From positions 3,188,001 through 3,252,000 of the forward strand of contig NC_013159.1 of the NCBI RefSeq assembly GCF_000023865.1: 64,000 bases of DNA, given 5' to 3'. Under the pieces are notes generated by a model that was not told the DNA's origin, did no database searches, and saw only the letters and a program-made list of their open reading frames with translations. Source of the DNA: Saccharomonospora viridis DSM 43017 (GTDB lineage Bacteria > Actinomycetota > Actinomycetes > Mycobacteriales > Pseudonocardiaceae). The first letter of the stretch is position 1; each line of letters starts with the position of its first letter. The position numbers and the translations under genes are program-made. Below, in pieces: positions 55,386 through 63,985 of this stretch.

Positions 55386-56237
55386 ATGGCCAACGGAAAG
55401 CAGAAGAAGGGCGCCTCCAAGAAGAAGAGCGCCGTAGCGGCCGCCCGAGGATCAGTGGTCGCCAAGAAGCAGGTTCCGTGGGGCACCATCATCGCGGTCA
55501 TAGGCATCGTCCTGTTGGCCGCCGGCGTGTTCACCTACTACTACGTGGCCTCCGGTGACCAGCGGGCGCAACGGGAACGGGAGGAGGCCGCGGCCAGCTT
55601 CGCTCCGAGCGAGGACAACCCCGACCCCTCCACCGACATCGAAGGCGTCGTGACCGAGGAGTACGAGGCCGGTGCCCACGTGCTGCCTCACGAGCGTGTC
55701 GCCTACGACCAGACGCCGCCGTTCGGCGGCCCGCACGACGGCTACTGGGCGGCCTGCAACGGCATCGTGTACCCGGAGCCCGTGCGTAACGAGAACATGG
55801 TGCACTCGCTCGAACACGGAGCGGTGTGGATCGCCTACGACCCCGAGCGGATCCAGGGCGAGGACTTGGAGCAGCTCAAACTCCGGGTCGAAGGCAAGCC
55901 GTTCACGATGATGTCGCCCTATCCGGGGCTGGACTCCCCCATCTCGCTGCAGGCCTGGGGCCGCCAGCTGAAGGTGGACAGCGTCACAGACGAGCGCATC
56001 GACCAGTTCATCGCCGCGCTGCGGCGCAACCCGAACACGTACCCGGAGATCGGGGCGTCGTGTGACGCGCTCGGACCCGGCATGTTCGACCCGGACAACC
56101 CGCCGCCGTTCAACCCCGATCCGCCGGGGCCGGACGCCAAGCCGATGGACTACAAGGGCAGCGCGGGCGCGCGGCAGGGCGACATGAGCAGCGTGGGTGG
56201 CCAGTCGACCCCCGAGGCGCCGCCGGCCGAAGAGTGA
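55386..56237 (+). CDS. DUF3105 membrane-anchored protein
   Basis: A 283-residue protein with a Lys-rich cytoplasmic start, one membrane helix (about residues 33-55) and an extracytoplasmic DUF3105 domain. That domain carries the family His pattern (HSLEHGAVWIAYDP) and two lone Cys. The Pro/Asp-rich tail is low complexity. The function is unknown. It is followed 19 bases later by the DUF305 gene, and the pair is often linked in actinobacteria. Confidence 0.85.
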   Translation: MANGKQKKGASKKKSAVAAARGSVVAKKQVPWGTIIAVIGIVLLAAGVFTYYYVASGDQRAQREREEAAASFAPSEDNPDPSTDIEGVVTEEYEAGAHVLPHERVAYDQTPPFGGPHDGYWAACNGIVYPEPVRNENMVHSLEHGAVWIAYDPERIQGEDLEQLKLRVEGKPFTMMSPYPGLDSPISLQAWGRQLKVDSVTDERIDQFIAALRRNPNTYPEIGASCDALGPGMFDPDNPPPFNPDPPGPDAKPMDYKGSAGARQGDMSSVGGQSTPEAPPAEE

Positions 56238-56256
56238 GTGGTGATCCGCTTCAGTG

Positions 56257-57051
56257 ATGGCGCACGACGATCCCGCCGACGCAGAGGACACGGTGGAGGA
56301 CACGAAGGGCACTGAACACACCGACGACACGAAGACCACGAGGACCACGGAGGAGGCCACGGAACGTCCGGCCGCCCGCCAGCCCACGTGGTCCCGCGTG
56401 GTGATCCTCGGTGCCGCCGCTCTCGCGGCACTGCTGATCGGCGCCACGATCGGCATGGCCATCGGCCCGGACCGCTCAGGTGACTCGCCATCGGAGGCAC
56501 CTCAGGCGAGTCCCGTCGACATCGGGTTCGCCCAGGACATGGCACTGCACCACCTGCAAGCCGTGACCATGGCCGATTGGGCGCGGGAACACAGCGACGA
56601 CCCGGAGATCGTGCAGCTGGCGTTCGACATGGCCAGCGTGCAGCTGGAGCAGGTGGGTCGGATGAAGGGCTGGCTCATGTTGTGGGGCCAGCCCGAGGAG
56701 CCGGTCGGTGAGCTGATGACGTGGATGTCCGGGCTGGGTGGGCACAACCACGGCACCGGCGGCGACGTTCCGGAGGCCTCCGGCGGGGCTCTGATGCCGG
56801 GTATGGCGAGCAACGAGGAGCTCGCCAAACTGCGCTCGCTGTCGGGCGAGGAGTTCGACGTGTATTTCCTGCAGCTCATGCTGCGCCATCACGAGGGTGG
56901 GGTCGACATGGCCCAGTACGCCTACGATTTCGCGTCGCTCCAGCCGGTGCGAACGCTGGCGAAGAGCATGCTGATGTCACAGGGTGCCGAGATGGACCTC
57001 ATGCGTGACATGCTCGCCGAGCGGGGCGCGGAACCGTTGCCGTTCCCCTAA
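56257..57051 (+). CDS. DUF305 membrane-anchored protein
   Basis: A 264-residue protein with an acidic N-terminus, one membrane helix (about residues 46-68) and a four-helix ferritin-like DUF305 domain. It has the signature His clusters DMALHHLQAV and MLRHHEGGVDMAQ, likely metal ligands. A role in copper or other metal handling is suggested for the family but unproven. A GTG three bases upstream of the ATG is an alternative start. It converges on the CDF exporter gene. Confidence 0.87.
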   Translation: MAHDDPADAEDTVEDTKGTEHTDDTKTTRTTEEATERPAARQPTWSRVVILGAAALAALLIGATIGMAIGPDRSGDSPSEAPQASPVDIGFAQDMALHHLQAVTMADWAREHSDDPEIVQLAFDMASVQLEQVGRMKGWLMLWGQPEEPVGELMTWMSGLGGHNHGTGGDVPEASGGALMPGMASNEELAKLRSLSGEEFDVYFLQLMLRHHEGGVDMAQYAYDFASLQPVRTLAKSMLMSQGAEMDLMRDMLAERGAEPLPFP

Positions 57052-57054
57052 GGC

Positions 57055-57978
57055 CTACCAGGTGAGTTGAGCGCAGCGGCGAGCCGATTCCCTCGGTTCC
57101 ACCTGGAGCGTGGCGTGTTCGATGGCGTAACGCGAGGACAGTAGGTGTTGCGCCGAGGCGAGTACGTGTGCCGTGTCGACGTCCGCGCCGACGGTCAGGT
57201 GCGCCGATGCCACCTCCATGCCGGAGGTCAGGGTCCAGACGTGCAGGTCGTGCACGTCCTCGACGCCTGACAGCGCGCACAGGTCGTTGTGGAGCGCCTC
57301 GACGTCGATGTTGTGCGGCGCGTGTTGGAACAGGATGCGCAGCGCGCGGCGGGCGAGCACCACGGTGCGGGGCAACACGAACACGCCGATGGCGACGCCG
57401 ACGAGGGGGTCGGCGTAATGCCAGCCCGTGGTGAGGGTCACCACACCGCTGATGAGCACCCCCACCGAGCCGATGAGGTCGGACAGGACCTCGAGGTAGG
57501 CACCACGTACGTTGAGGCTCTCCTGGGCCCCTCGGCGTAGCAACAGGAACGCGATGAGGTTCGCGACCAGACCGATCGAAGCGACCACCAGCACCGGCAG
57601 GCCGGGCACCTCCGGCGGATCGGTGATGCGGGTGATGGCTTCGTAGACGACGTAACCGGCGACACCGAACAGCAGGATCGCGTTGGCCAGCGCGGCCAGG
57701 ACTTCGGCCCGGTACATGCCGAAGGTGCGCGTGAACGTCGGCCCGCTACGCCGGGCGAGCTGGACGGCGACGAGCGCCATGCCGATGCCGAGCACGTCGG
57801 TGAACATGTGGGCGGCGTCGGAGATCAGCGCGAGCGACGAGGTGGCGAAGCCGACGGTGAATTCGGCCACCATGACCGTGGCCCCGATGACGAGCGCCGC
57901 GACCAGGGCGGGGATGTACCGCCCGGACGCACTGTCCGTCCGCGGCGACAAGTGCCCGTGTCCGTGGCCGTGTCCCAT
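57055..57978 (-). CDS. Cation diffusion facilitator family metal exporter
   Basis: A 307-residue CDF/ZnT-type transporter with a His-rich start (MGHGHGHGH), six membrane helices and the metal-site motifs SLALISDAAHMFTD and LEVLSDLIGS (HxxxD and DxxxS forms), then a cytoplasmic ferredoxin-like domain. It exports Zn2+, Mn2+ or Fe2+ in exchange for protons. The ATG has AAGGAGG six bases upstream. Two candidate operators lie upstream. Confidence 0.93.
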   Translation of the reverse strand: MGHGHGHGHLSPRTDSASGRYIPALVAALVIGATVMVAEFTVGFATSSLALISDAAHMFTDVLGIGMALVAVQLARRSGPTFTRTFGMYRAEVLAALANAILLFGVAGYVVYEAITRITDPPEVPGLPVLVVASIGLVANLIAFLLLRRGAQESLNVRGAYLEVLSDLIGSVGVLISGVVTLTTGWHYADPLVGVAIGVFVLPRTVVLARRALRILFQHAPHNIDVEALHNDLCALSGVEDVHDLHVWTLTSGMEVASAHLTVGADVDTAHVLASAQHLLSSRYAIEHATLQVEPRESARRCAQLTW

Positions 57979-58021
57979 CGCTCGCCTCCTTACAACGACC
58001 CGCGAGCCGAACATATAGCGA

Positions 58022-58031
58022 TATGCGCATA
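58022..58031 (-). promoter_or_regulatory. Palindrome TATGCGCATA upstream of the CDF exporter
   Basis: A perfect 10-bp palindrome lies in an AT-rich stretch, 44 bp upstream of the exporter ATG. The place and form suit an ArsR/SmtB-like metal sensor site. No such regulator gene is in the window. Confidence 0.4.
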
Positions 58032-58044
58032 GGTGCAATAGAGG

Positions 58045-58063
58045 TGAGGTGAGGCTAACTTAT
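58045..58063 (-). promoter_or_regulatory. DtxR/IdeR iron-box-like site upstream of the CDF exporter
   Basis: The sequence TGAGGTGAGGCTAACTTAT matches the 19-bp DtxR/IdeR consensus at 15 positions, including the whole AGGCTAAC core. It is 67 bp upstream of the exporter. It suggests metal-dependent control by an IdeR or MntR family protein. Confidence 0.5.
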
Positions 58064-58190
58064 ACCGCCTCTCCCCGGCCCGAGCCTTCCATGCTCACCG
58101 CGACCGGACCACGGCACCACACAAAGCACGACCCGCCGATTCGGCCCTCGAGGGGTATGCGCTAAGCTTCACTCGTCGCACACGCGATGG

Positions 58191-58263
58191 GCCCTCGTAG
58201 CTCAGTGGATAGAGCACTGCCCTCCGGAGGCAGGTGTCGCAGGTTCGAATCCTGCCGAGGGCG
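58191..58263 (+). tRNA. tRNA-Arg (anticodon CCG)
   Basis: A 73-nt cloverleaf. The acceptor GCCCTCG pairs with CGAGGGC, the D arm is AGCTC-GAGC, and the anticodon stem CTGCC/GGCAG encloses loop CTCCGGA, giving anticodon CCG. The T arm is GCAGG-TTCGAAT-CCTGC. CCA is not encoded. It reads CGG codons, which are frequent in this genome. Confidence 0.97.
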
Positions 58264-58285
58264 CCCTTACGCGGAGCTTAGGAAT

Positions 58286-58326
58286 CAAGCCCTGATCGGC
58301 GCAAATCCGGTCGGGGCTTGTTTTTT
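58286..58326 (+). terminator. Intrinsic terminator of tRNA-Arg
   Basis: CAAGCCCTGATCGG pairs with CCGGTCGGGGCTTG (two G-U pairs) around a 7-base loop and is followed directly by TTTTTT. It is a strong classical terminator. Confidence 0.9.
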
Positions 58327-58912
58327 CGGCCATCCGGTCGGCTCCCCGGTCATCCGCGTAAGCGCTCGACGGGTGGTGTGCCTTCAGGCCGCCACGCCTT
58401 GGCCTCGGGTACGCGGAAGGCGCACGACCAATGACCCCGGCACCGGCATGCCACCACTTCGTCACTCGACGGACCTCACCATGCGAAAACAACCTCTCAG
58501 GTGAACAACGGAACCGAACGCCCGGTGTCTGCTCCACGTCGCCCGATTACGGAAACGACCGGAATGATTACTCACCGGAACAGCCGGAAAAGGGTTTCAG
58601 CCTCCATTTCGACTCGGTTTGTCACCGCGAGGACGAGCAGGGCAACACACCGTAGAATGCGGGACGGTGACCGAACCTGACCAACCAGTCAGGGGCGTTT
58701 CCGCCGGTCGAAGGTGCGCACAGAATCGACAACGTACGGCCCTTTCCAAAAGATGTCGCGGGCTCGAACCCTGCGTCCTGCACGGGCCGTGCTCCGGTCG
58801 ACGACGGATGCGAATCGCTGGTTCTTCGTGATGGCCGTCCGTTGACTCCGCACGAGCGCGCCCGACACCCGGCGCACCCACGTAGCCGGACCTGACTCCA
58901 CAAGGGTTCTTG
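58327..58912. other. Gene-poor gap with a tRNA-like remnant
   Basis: No coding frame with convincing start and codon bias is seen here. At 58750-58782 the sequence resembles the 3' half of a tRNA: 18 of 21 bases of the tRNA-Arg T-arm region are shared (TGTCGC, TCGAA, CCTGC), and an acceptor-like GTCCTGCA follows. No matching 5' half occurs within tRNA distance. Confidence 0.45.
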
Positions 58913-60376
58913 ATGACCGACACCGCGAGCATCGCGACCACCGCACCCGAGCGTGAACCGACACCACCACGAACCGCCCTGTTGATCGCCGTTCTGGTCG
59001 CCTCGTCATTCGTCATGATCCTCAACGAGACGATCCTGAGCGTCGCGCTCCGGGCCCTGACCATCGATCTCGGCGTTTCGACGACGACGGCACAGTGGCT
59101 CACCAGCGGCTTCCTCCTGACCATGGCCGTGGTCATCCCGACCACGGGCTTCCTGCTCGAAAGGTTCACGCCACGGCAGGTCTTCCTGGCGTCGTTGACG
59201 CTGTTCAGCCTCGGAACGTTGATCAGCGGCTCGGCTCCGGGCTTCGGCGTGTTGCTGGTCGGGCGTGTCGTCCAGGCCTGCGGCACCGCGGTGATGGTGC
59301 CGCTGCTGATGACGTCGATCATGCGGCTGGTGCCCGAGGAGCGGCGAGGGGCGACGATGGGCACGATCACGATCGTCATCGCCGTCGCCCCGGCTCTCGG
59401 GCCGACCATCGGCGGGGCGGTGCTGTCCGCGCTGGGGTGGCGCTGGATGTTCTGGATCGTCCTCCCGTTGTCGCTGATCGCGTTGACCATCGGGGCCCTC
59501 TGGCTACGCCTGGACAGCCAGACCCGGCAGGTACCGCTGGACCTGCTCTCGGTGCTGCTGTCCGCACTCGGTTTCGGTGGCGTGCTCTACGGCCTGTCCG
59601 CTGTCGACGAACCCGGTGATGGGCGGCAACCGGTTCCGCCGTGGCTGGCGCTCGTCGTCGGAGTCGGGGCGCTGGCCGTCTTCACCTACCGCCAGGTCCG
59701 GTTGCAACGCCGTGACCGGGCGCTGTTGGACCTGCGCCCGTTCACCTACCGCCCCTTCGTGGTCGCCCTGATCCTGGCCATGCTGGTGTTCATGTGTCTG
59801 CTGGGGGTCGCGTCGATCCTGTTGCCGCTCTACCTGCAGACCGTGTTGGGCACCAGCACGTTCGTCAGCGGGCTGGCGGTGTTGCCCGGTGGGCTGATCC
59901 TGGGCTTGCTCGGACGACCGGTCGGGGCGCTGTTCGACAGGATCGGCGCCCGTCCGCTGGTGATCCCGGGTGCCCTGACCGCTGCGGTGTCGCTGTGGTT
60001 GTTCACCACGCTCGGCCCCCACTCGTCACTGGCCGCGGTGATCGTCATCCACGTCGTCCTCATGATCGGGCTTTCGTTGATGATGACGCCGCTGATGACC
60101 GAATCGCTCGGGGCCCTACCCGACCACCTGTACTCCCACGGCAGCGCCATCATCGCCACACTGCAGCAGGTCGCCGGCGCGCTCGGCACGGCCGTCTTCG
60201 TCACGGTCGCCGCCCTCGGCAGCGCGGCGGACAGCGTCAGCCCCGACGACGTCGGTCTGCACGCCGCGTTCGTCGTCGCCGGATGCATCGGGGTGCTCGT
60301 CTTCGTCACGGCGTTGTTCGTCCGCCGTCCTTCCCCCTCGAAAGCCACCCCGGCCCCCAAGGAGGAGAAGGTCTGA
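58913..60376 (+). CDS. MFS multidrug exporter (DHA2/EmrB-like)
   Basis: A 487-residue transporter with about 13-14 membrane helices, the motif-A-like loop LLERFTPRQVF after helix 2 and motif C (APALGPTIGG) in helix 5, which marks drug:proton antiporters. A short charged C-terminus follows. I used the ATG at 58913; the adjacent TTG is an alternative. It converges on a TetR gene, the likely local regulator. Confidence 0.92.
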   Translation: MTDTASIATTAPEREPTPPRTALLIAVLVASSFVMILNETILSVALRALTIDLGVSTTTAQWLTSGFLLTMAVVIPTTGFLLERFTPRQVFLASLTLFSLGTLISGSAPGFGVLLVGRVVQACGTAVMVPLLMTSIMRLVPEERRGATMGTITIVIAVAPALGPTIGGAVLSALGWRWMFWIVLPLSLIALTIGALWLRLDSQTRQVPLDLLSVLLSALGFGGVLYGLSAVDEPGDGRQPVPPWLALVVGVGALAVFTYRQVRLQRRDRALLDLRPFTYRPFVVALILAMLVFMCLLGVASILLPLYLQTVLGTSTFVSGLAVLPGGLILGLLGRPVGALFDRIGARPLVIPGALTAAVSLWLFTTLGPHSSLAAVIVIHVVLMIGLSLMMTPLMTESLGALPDHLYSHGSAIIATLQQVAGALGTAVFVTVAALGSAADSVSPDDVGLHAAFVVAGCIGVLVFVTALFVRRPSPSKATPAPKEEKV

Positions 60377-60448
60377 GCCCGACGCAGGCCCCCACGGCCT
60401 CACCGTGGTGTAGACCTCCTGCCGCACCGTCCGGTCGTCGCCTCCTGC

Positions 60449-61030
60449 TCAGTCGGGCAACAACTCGGCGATGTGGTGGCGCAGCACGCGGGTCACCACA
60501 TCGTCGTCGGGCAGCCCGTGGGGGTAGATGAATTCGGTGGTGAGACCGATGACGAGCGCGGTCAGCCGTTCCGCCTCCAGCGCGGCCTGCTTCACTCCCA
60601 CGGTTTCCAACGTCGCGACCAGGACGGCACGCAGGTCTTTCCCCATCCGCGTCGCAAGGGGCCGGAACTCAGGGCGCAGCCGTGCGGCGGCGACGAGCTC
60701 CAACAGGACCACGAGTTCGACCCGGTCGTCGCGGCCGGTCGGCAACACTGCACGGCACACCGATTCGACGAGTTCCCGCCGCGCCGCCACGTCGCTCTCG
60801 CCGAGGTCCGCCGGCCATACGGCGTTGAGTCGTCGTTCCATTCGCCTGCCGACCTCCTCGGCAGCGGCGATCATCAACTGCTCGTGTGTGCCGTAGTAAT
60901 GGCGGACGGACCCGATGTTGACACCGGACTCGGCGGCGACCTTCCGCAGTGACGCCTCGGTGAGACCACCTTGCGCGACGAGACGGAACACGGCGTCGAG
61001 AACGCGTTCACGGGGAGAACCGGAAGTCAT
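60449..61030 (-). CDS. TetR/AcrR family repressor
   Basis: A 193-residue regulator with an N-terminal helix-turn-helix (LTEASLRKVAAESGVNIGSVRHYYGTHEQL, about residues 23-50; key residues Ser-Val-Arg-His-Tyr-Tyr) and a helical ligand-binding domain with a TetR-C-like HGLPDDDV loop. A palindrome lies just upstream of its start, so it is probably autoregulated. It may also control the convergent MFS gene. Confidence 0.92.
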   Translation of the reverse strand: MTSGSPRERVLDAVFRLVAQGGLTEASLRKVAAESGVNIGSVRHYYGTHEQLMIAAAEEVGRRMERRLNAVWPADLGESDVAARRELVESVCRAVLPTGRDDRVELVVLLELVAAARLRPEFRPLATRMGKDLRAVLVATLETVGVKQAALEAERLTALVIGLTTEFIYPHGLPDDDVVTRVLRHHIAELLPD

Positions 61031-61043
61031 CACCCGAGCAAAC

Positions 61044-61067
61044 TATCACCGCCGTGATAACGGTGAT
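61044..61067 (-). promoter_or_regulatory. TetR-type operator upstream of the repressor gene
   Basis: Two nested inverted repeats, TATCAC-CGCC-GTGATA (61044-61059) and ATCACCG-N9-CGGTGAT (61045-61067), lie 14 bp upstream of the repressor ATG. The size and place suit TetR autorepression. Confidence 0.6.
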
Positions 61068-61074
61068 GAGACGG

Positions 61075-61118
61075 AAAAAGCGTGGTCGTCGACCGCGTAT
61101 CGACGGTCGACGACCACG
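61075..61118 (-). terminator. Intrinsic terminator of the M15 peptidase gene
   Basis: On the minus strand CGTGGTCGTCGACCG and CGGTCGACGACCACG form a perfect 15-bp stem with an 8-base loop, followed by CTTTTTCC. It ends the peptidase transcript and insulates the TetR operator. Confidence 0.9.
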
Positions 61119-61150
61119 CCTGGGTTCGGTTCAGTGTTCAGTTCAGTGGG

Positions 61151-61891
61151 TCAGCAGTTCGGTGCGCTCCAGAACCGGCTGGACTTGTTACCCACGTGCA
61201 CGTGGTCGTTGTGCCCGGGGTAGCCCGGCCCAAGGATCTCCTCGAAGCCCGCCGACTTGGCGCTGTTCCACATCTGGCACTGGCTCGGTGAGCTGCTCAA
61301 CCCGAGGTCAGCGGCCTGCCCGTACAGGTGGAGGCTGGTGGAGGAACCACCCACCGAGGAGTTGCACGAGACACTGCGGAATCCGGAGGTCACCACCATC
61401 GGGCGGTCACCGAGCTTGTGGCGCATCGCCTCAAGCTGCCACATGACACGCCGGGTGTTCTCCTTCGCCTCCGCCGCGGTCACCCTGCCACCGTTGAAGT
61501 TCCGGGCGCCGCAGTTGTAGTTGAACTCCGAGTAGCTGAAGTGGATGGGAGTGCAGTCCGAGTCCTGCAGCTGGTAGATCTTGTTGAACGTGTTCGGGCC
61601 GGCGACACCGTCGGCGGCAAGACCGTATCCACTTTGGAACCGCTTCACGGCCGCCTCGGTCGCGGCGCCGTACACGCCGTCGATGACGAGGTTCTCGCCC
61701 GAGGCCACCCAGCCGGCCACGCGGATCTGCAACTCCCTGACGTCGCTGCCGGTCGCGCCGCGACTGAGCGTGCGGTTCCAGGTGTAACAAGCATCGGCCG
61801 ACGCGGTGACGGGGGCAGCCACCGTCGTCACCGCTATTCCACCGAATACCAACGCCAGAACGGCGACGAGGTATCCGATCCGTCTACGCAT
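61151..61891 (-). CDS. Secreted zinc D-Ala-D-Ala carboxypeptidase (M15 family)
   Basis: A 246-residue preprotein with a signal peptide (about residues 1-32, cut near ASA-DACYTW), a peptidoglycan-binding domain 1 (LQIRVAGWV...FQSGYGLAADGVAGP, residues 50-105) and an M15 catalytic domain. The zinc ligands are His188 and Asp195 (HLYGQAAD) and His232 in the HNDHVHV motif. It closely resembles the Streptomyces albus G DD-carboxypeptidase. Cys residues are paired for the extracellular space. The ATG has GGAGG upstream. Confidence 0.93.
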   Translation of the reverse strand: MRRRIGYLVAVLALVFGGIAVTTVAAPVTASADACYTWNRTLSRGATGSDVRELQIRVAGWVASGENLVIDGVYGAATEAAVKRFQSGYGLAADGVAGPNTFNKIYQLQDSDCTPIHFSYSEFNYNCGARNFNGGRVTAAEAKENTRRVMWQLEAMRHKLGDRPMVVTSGFRSVSCNSSVGGSSTSLHLYGQAADLGLSSSPSQCQMWNSAKSAGFEEILGPGYPGHNDHVHVGNKSSRFWSAPNC

Positions 61892-62307
61892 AGCGCCTCC
61901 GAAAGGATGAGTGCGGCGTGCAGAGTTCGTCGCACGCTCCGGCATCCTTGCCATGGTGATCTTGTGGGTCAAGGAATTCCGGGAAAATTTTCACCGAATA
62001 GACCGAACAGACGAGAACTAACGTCGGATGCTCACCATGGCCGCTCCGACGAGCGGCACAGGACCCGCGAGGCACCCGCCCCTCGATCGTTCCGGTGTCA
62101 GCCGGCACCCGGCTCACCCGATGCCTCGGTTCGACCCCTCCATCCGACCCGCGTAGGGCACAGTGAGAGGACCGTGCCCACATCACCACCCGAGCCGAAT
62201 CGGCTCGCCGAAGCATCGAGGCGTCCCCGATCCACCACCCCGGCCCGGTGGGCCCACCGGCGGCACACCGACACAGTTGATCCGCCAGCGACCGTTCAGG
62301 AGTGACC
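61892..62307. other. Divergent intergenic region
   Basis: These 416 bp hold the promoters of the peptidase (minus) and the oxidoreductase (plus). The stretch just upstream of the peptidase is AT-rich (61960-62020). A 43-codon frame at 62174-62305 ends in a GTGA overlap with the next frame but has weak codon bias, so I do not call it a gene. Confidence 0.4.
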
Positions 62308-63825
62308 TTGCGCGACTACGGACACGAACCGCGGTTCGGTACGTTCCTCACCCCCAGCGCGTCCCAGCCGGAACAGACCGTGCGCCTCGCACAAGTCAGT
62401 GAGCAGTCCGGACTGGACCTCGTCACGTTCCAGGACCACCCGTATCAGCCCGCGTTCCTGGATACGTGGACGTTGCTGTCGTTCGTCGCCGCCCGAACCC
62501 AGCGGATCCTGCTCGCCCCCAACGTCACCAATCTGCCGCTGCGCCCTCCCGCCGTGTTGGCGCGCGCCGCGGCCAGTCTCGACCTCCTCAGCGACGGCCG
62601 CGTGGAGCTGGGGCTCGGCGCGGGAGCGTTCTGGCAGGCCATCGAGGCCATGGGAAGCCCCCGGCTCACCCCCGCGCAATCAGTACAGGCCCTGCAGGAA
62701 GCGATACGGATCATCCGCGAACTGTGGGACACGTCCCAACGCGGCGGGGTCCGCGTCGACGGTGAACGGTACCGCGTCATCGGCGCGAAACGCGGCCCCG
62801 CGCCCGCCCACCGCATCCCCATCGTGCTCGGTGCCTACAAACCCCGGATGCTGCGACTGGTCGGAACGGACGCCGACGGCTGGCTACCCACACTCGGCTA
62901 TCTCCCCGGCAAGGAAGCGTTGGCCGAATCGAACGACATCATCGACGAGGCCGCCGCCACCGCCGGACGCGAACCGTCCGAGATCAGCCGGTGGCTCAAC
63001 GTCGGCATCGATGACATCGACCCGTCGTCCCTGGCCGAACTCGCGCTGGAATACGGCATCTCGACGTTCGTCCTCGGCACCGACGATCCCCACACCATCG
63101 CCCGATTCGGACAGGAGGTCGCCCCGGCGGTACGCGAACTCGTCGCGGCCGAACGGACCCCACCGGCCGCCTCCGCCACAGCGGCCCACACCGAGACGAC
63201 GGACACGGCCCGAACGGAGCTCGGGATATCCCCCACACCGGACGACGGCACACGACTCAGTCCGAGATTGCCGTGGGACGAAAGCACCCGCCCGACCGCA
63301 CCGCCCGCTCCACAGGGGTACGAGTACACCCCTCGCGGTCGCGCCGTGAGTCGACACCTGGTGGACGTCCACGACCACCTGCGGTCCGAACTCCGACAAC
63401 TGCGCGATCCCATGGCTCAGGTGAAGCAGGGCACACTCGGCATCGGCGCCGCCCGCTCACAGCTCAACCGGATGACCCTGCGACAGAACAACTGGACCCT
63501 CGGCACCTACTGCGAGGCGTACTGCCGCGTGGTCACCCAACACCACACCCTGGAGGACGAAGGTATCTTCGCCCACCTCAGGTCCGTCGACAGTGGCCTC
63601 GCCCCGGTACTCGATCGGCTCGAGGAGGAGCACCGTGTCATCCACGACGTCCTCGAAGGCGTCGACCGCGCACTCGTCCGGCTCGCCGCGAATCCCGACG
63701 ACCACACCGAACTCGAACGCGCCGTCGACCTGCTGACCGACACGCTGCTGTCGCATTTCGCCTACGAGGAACGGGAGTTACTGGAACCGCTGGCCAGGTA
63801 CGGCATGTACGAAGGGCAACTCTGA
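62308..63825 (+). CDS. Luciferase-like monooxygenase fused to a hemerythrin domain
   Basis: A protein of about 505 residues with two domains. Residues 1-285 are an LLM-class (F420- or FMN-dependent) TIM-barrel oxidoreductase with GAGAFWQAIEAMG and GAYKPRMLRLVGTDADGW. After a Pro/Thr-rich linker (about 290-345) comes a hemerythrin HHE domain with HDHL, QHHTLEDEGIFAHL, EEEHRVIHD and HFAYEERELLEPL, a diiron site for O2, NO or redox sensing. TTG at 62308 has AGGAG five bases upstream; GTG at 62302 is the alternative. Confidence 0.88.
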   Translation: MRDYGHEPRFGTFLTPSASQPEQTVRLAQVSEQSGLDLVTFQDHPYQPAFLDTWTLLSFVAARTQRILLAPNVTNLPLRPPAVLARAAASLDLLSDGRVELGLGAGAFWQAIEAMGSPRLTPAQSVQALQEAIRIIRELWDTSQRGGVRVDGERYRVIGAKRGPAPAHRIPIVLGAYKPRMLRLVGTDADGWLPTLGYLPGKEALAESNDIIDEAAATAGREPSEISRWLNVGIDDIDPSSLAELALEYGISTFVLGTDDPHTIARFGQEVAPAVRELVAAERTPPAASATAAHTETTDTARTELGISPTPDDGTRLSPRLPWDESTRPTAPPAPQGYEYTPRGRAVSRHLVDVHDHLRSELRQLRDPMAQVKQGTLGIGAARSQLNRMTLRQNNWTLGTYCEAYCRVVTQHHTLEDEGIFAHLRSVDSGLAPVLDRLEEEHRVIHDVLEGVDRALVRLAANPDDHTELERAVDLLTDTLLSHFAYEERELLEPLARYGMYEGQL

Positions 63826-63951
63826 CGGTGCCCACCATCGCCACGGGCCGACCCGGACCCCCTCCAGGCCTGTCACCCGCTGTCCCGGTCCTCCACCACC
63901 ACTGTGGATCCGGGCGTGCCCGCTTCGAGCAGGGACGCACCCGCAACAGGC

Positions 63952-63985
63952 GGGGCCCGGCCGGTGCGTCGACCGGCCGGGCCCC
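63952..63985. terminator. Perfect 14-bp GC hairpin at the window end
   Basis: GGGGCCCGGCCGGT pairs perfectly with ACCGGCCGGGCCCC across a 6-base loop. It lacks a T-run, as is common for actinobacterial terminators, and lies 126 bases after the oxidoreductase stop. The 63826-64000 stretch holds nothing else that I can support. Confidence 0.6.

Noticed and set aside
58202-58537. Minus-strand frame encoding GFEPATPASGGQ
   Set aside because: This peptide is the known artefact of translating the complement of a tRNA gene; it covers tRNA-Arg(CCG).
62174-62305. 43-codon plus-strand frame ending in a GTGA overlap before the LLM gene
   Set aside because: Codon bias is weak, composition is Arg/Pro-rich and no homologue is recognised. 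A better start with its own ribosome site exists for the downstream gene.
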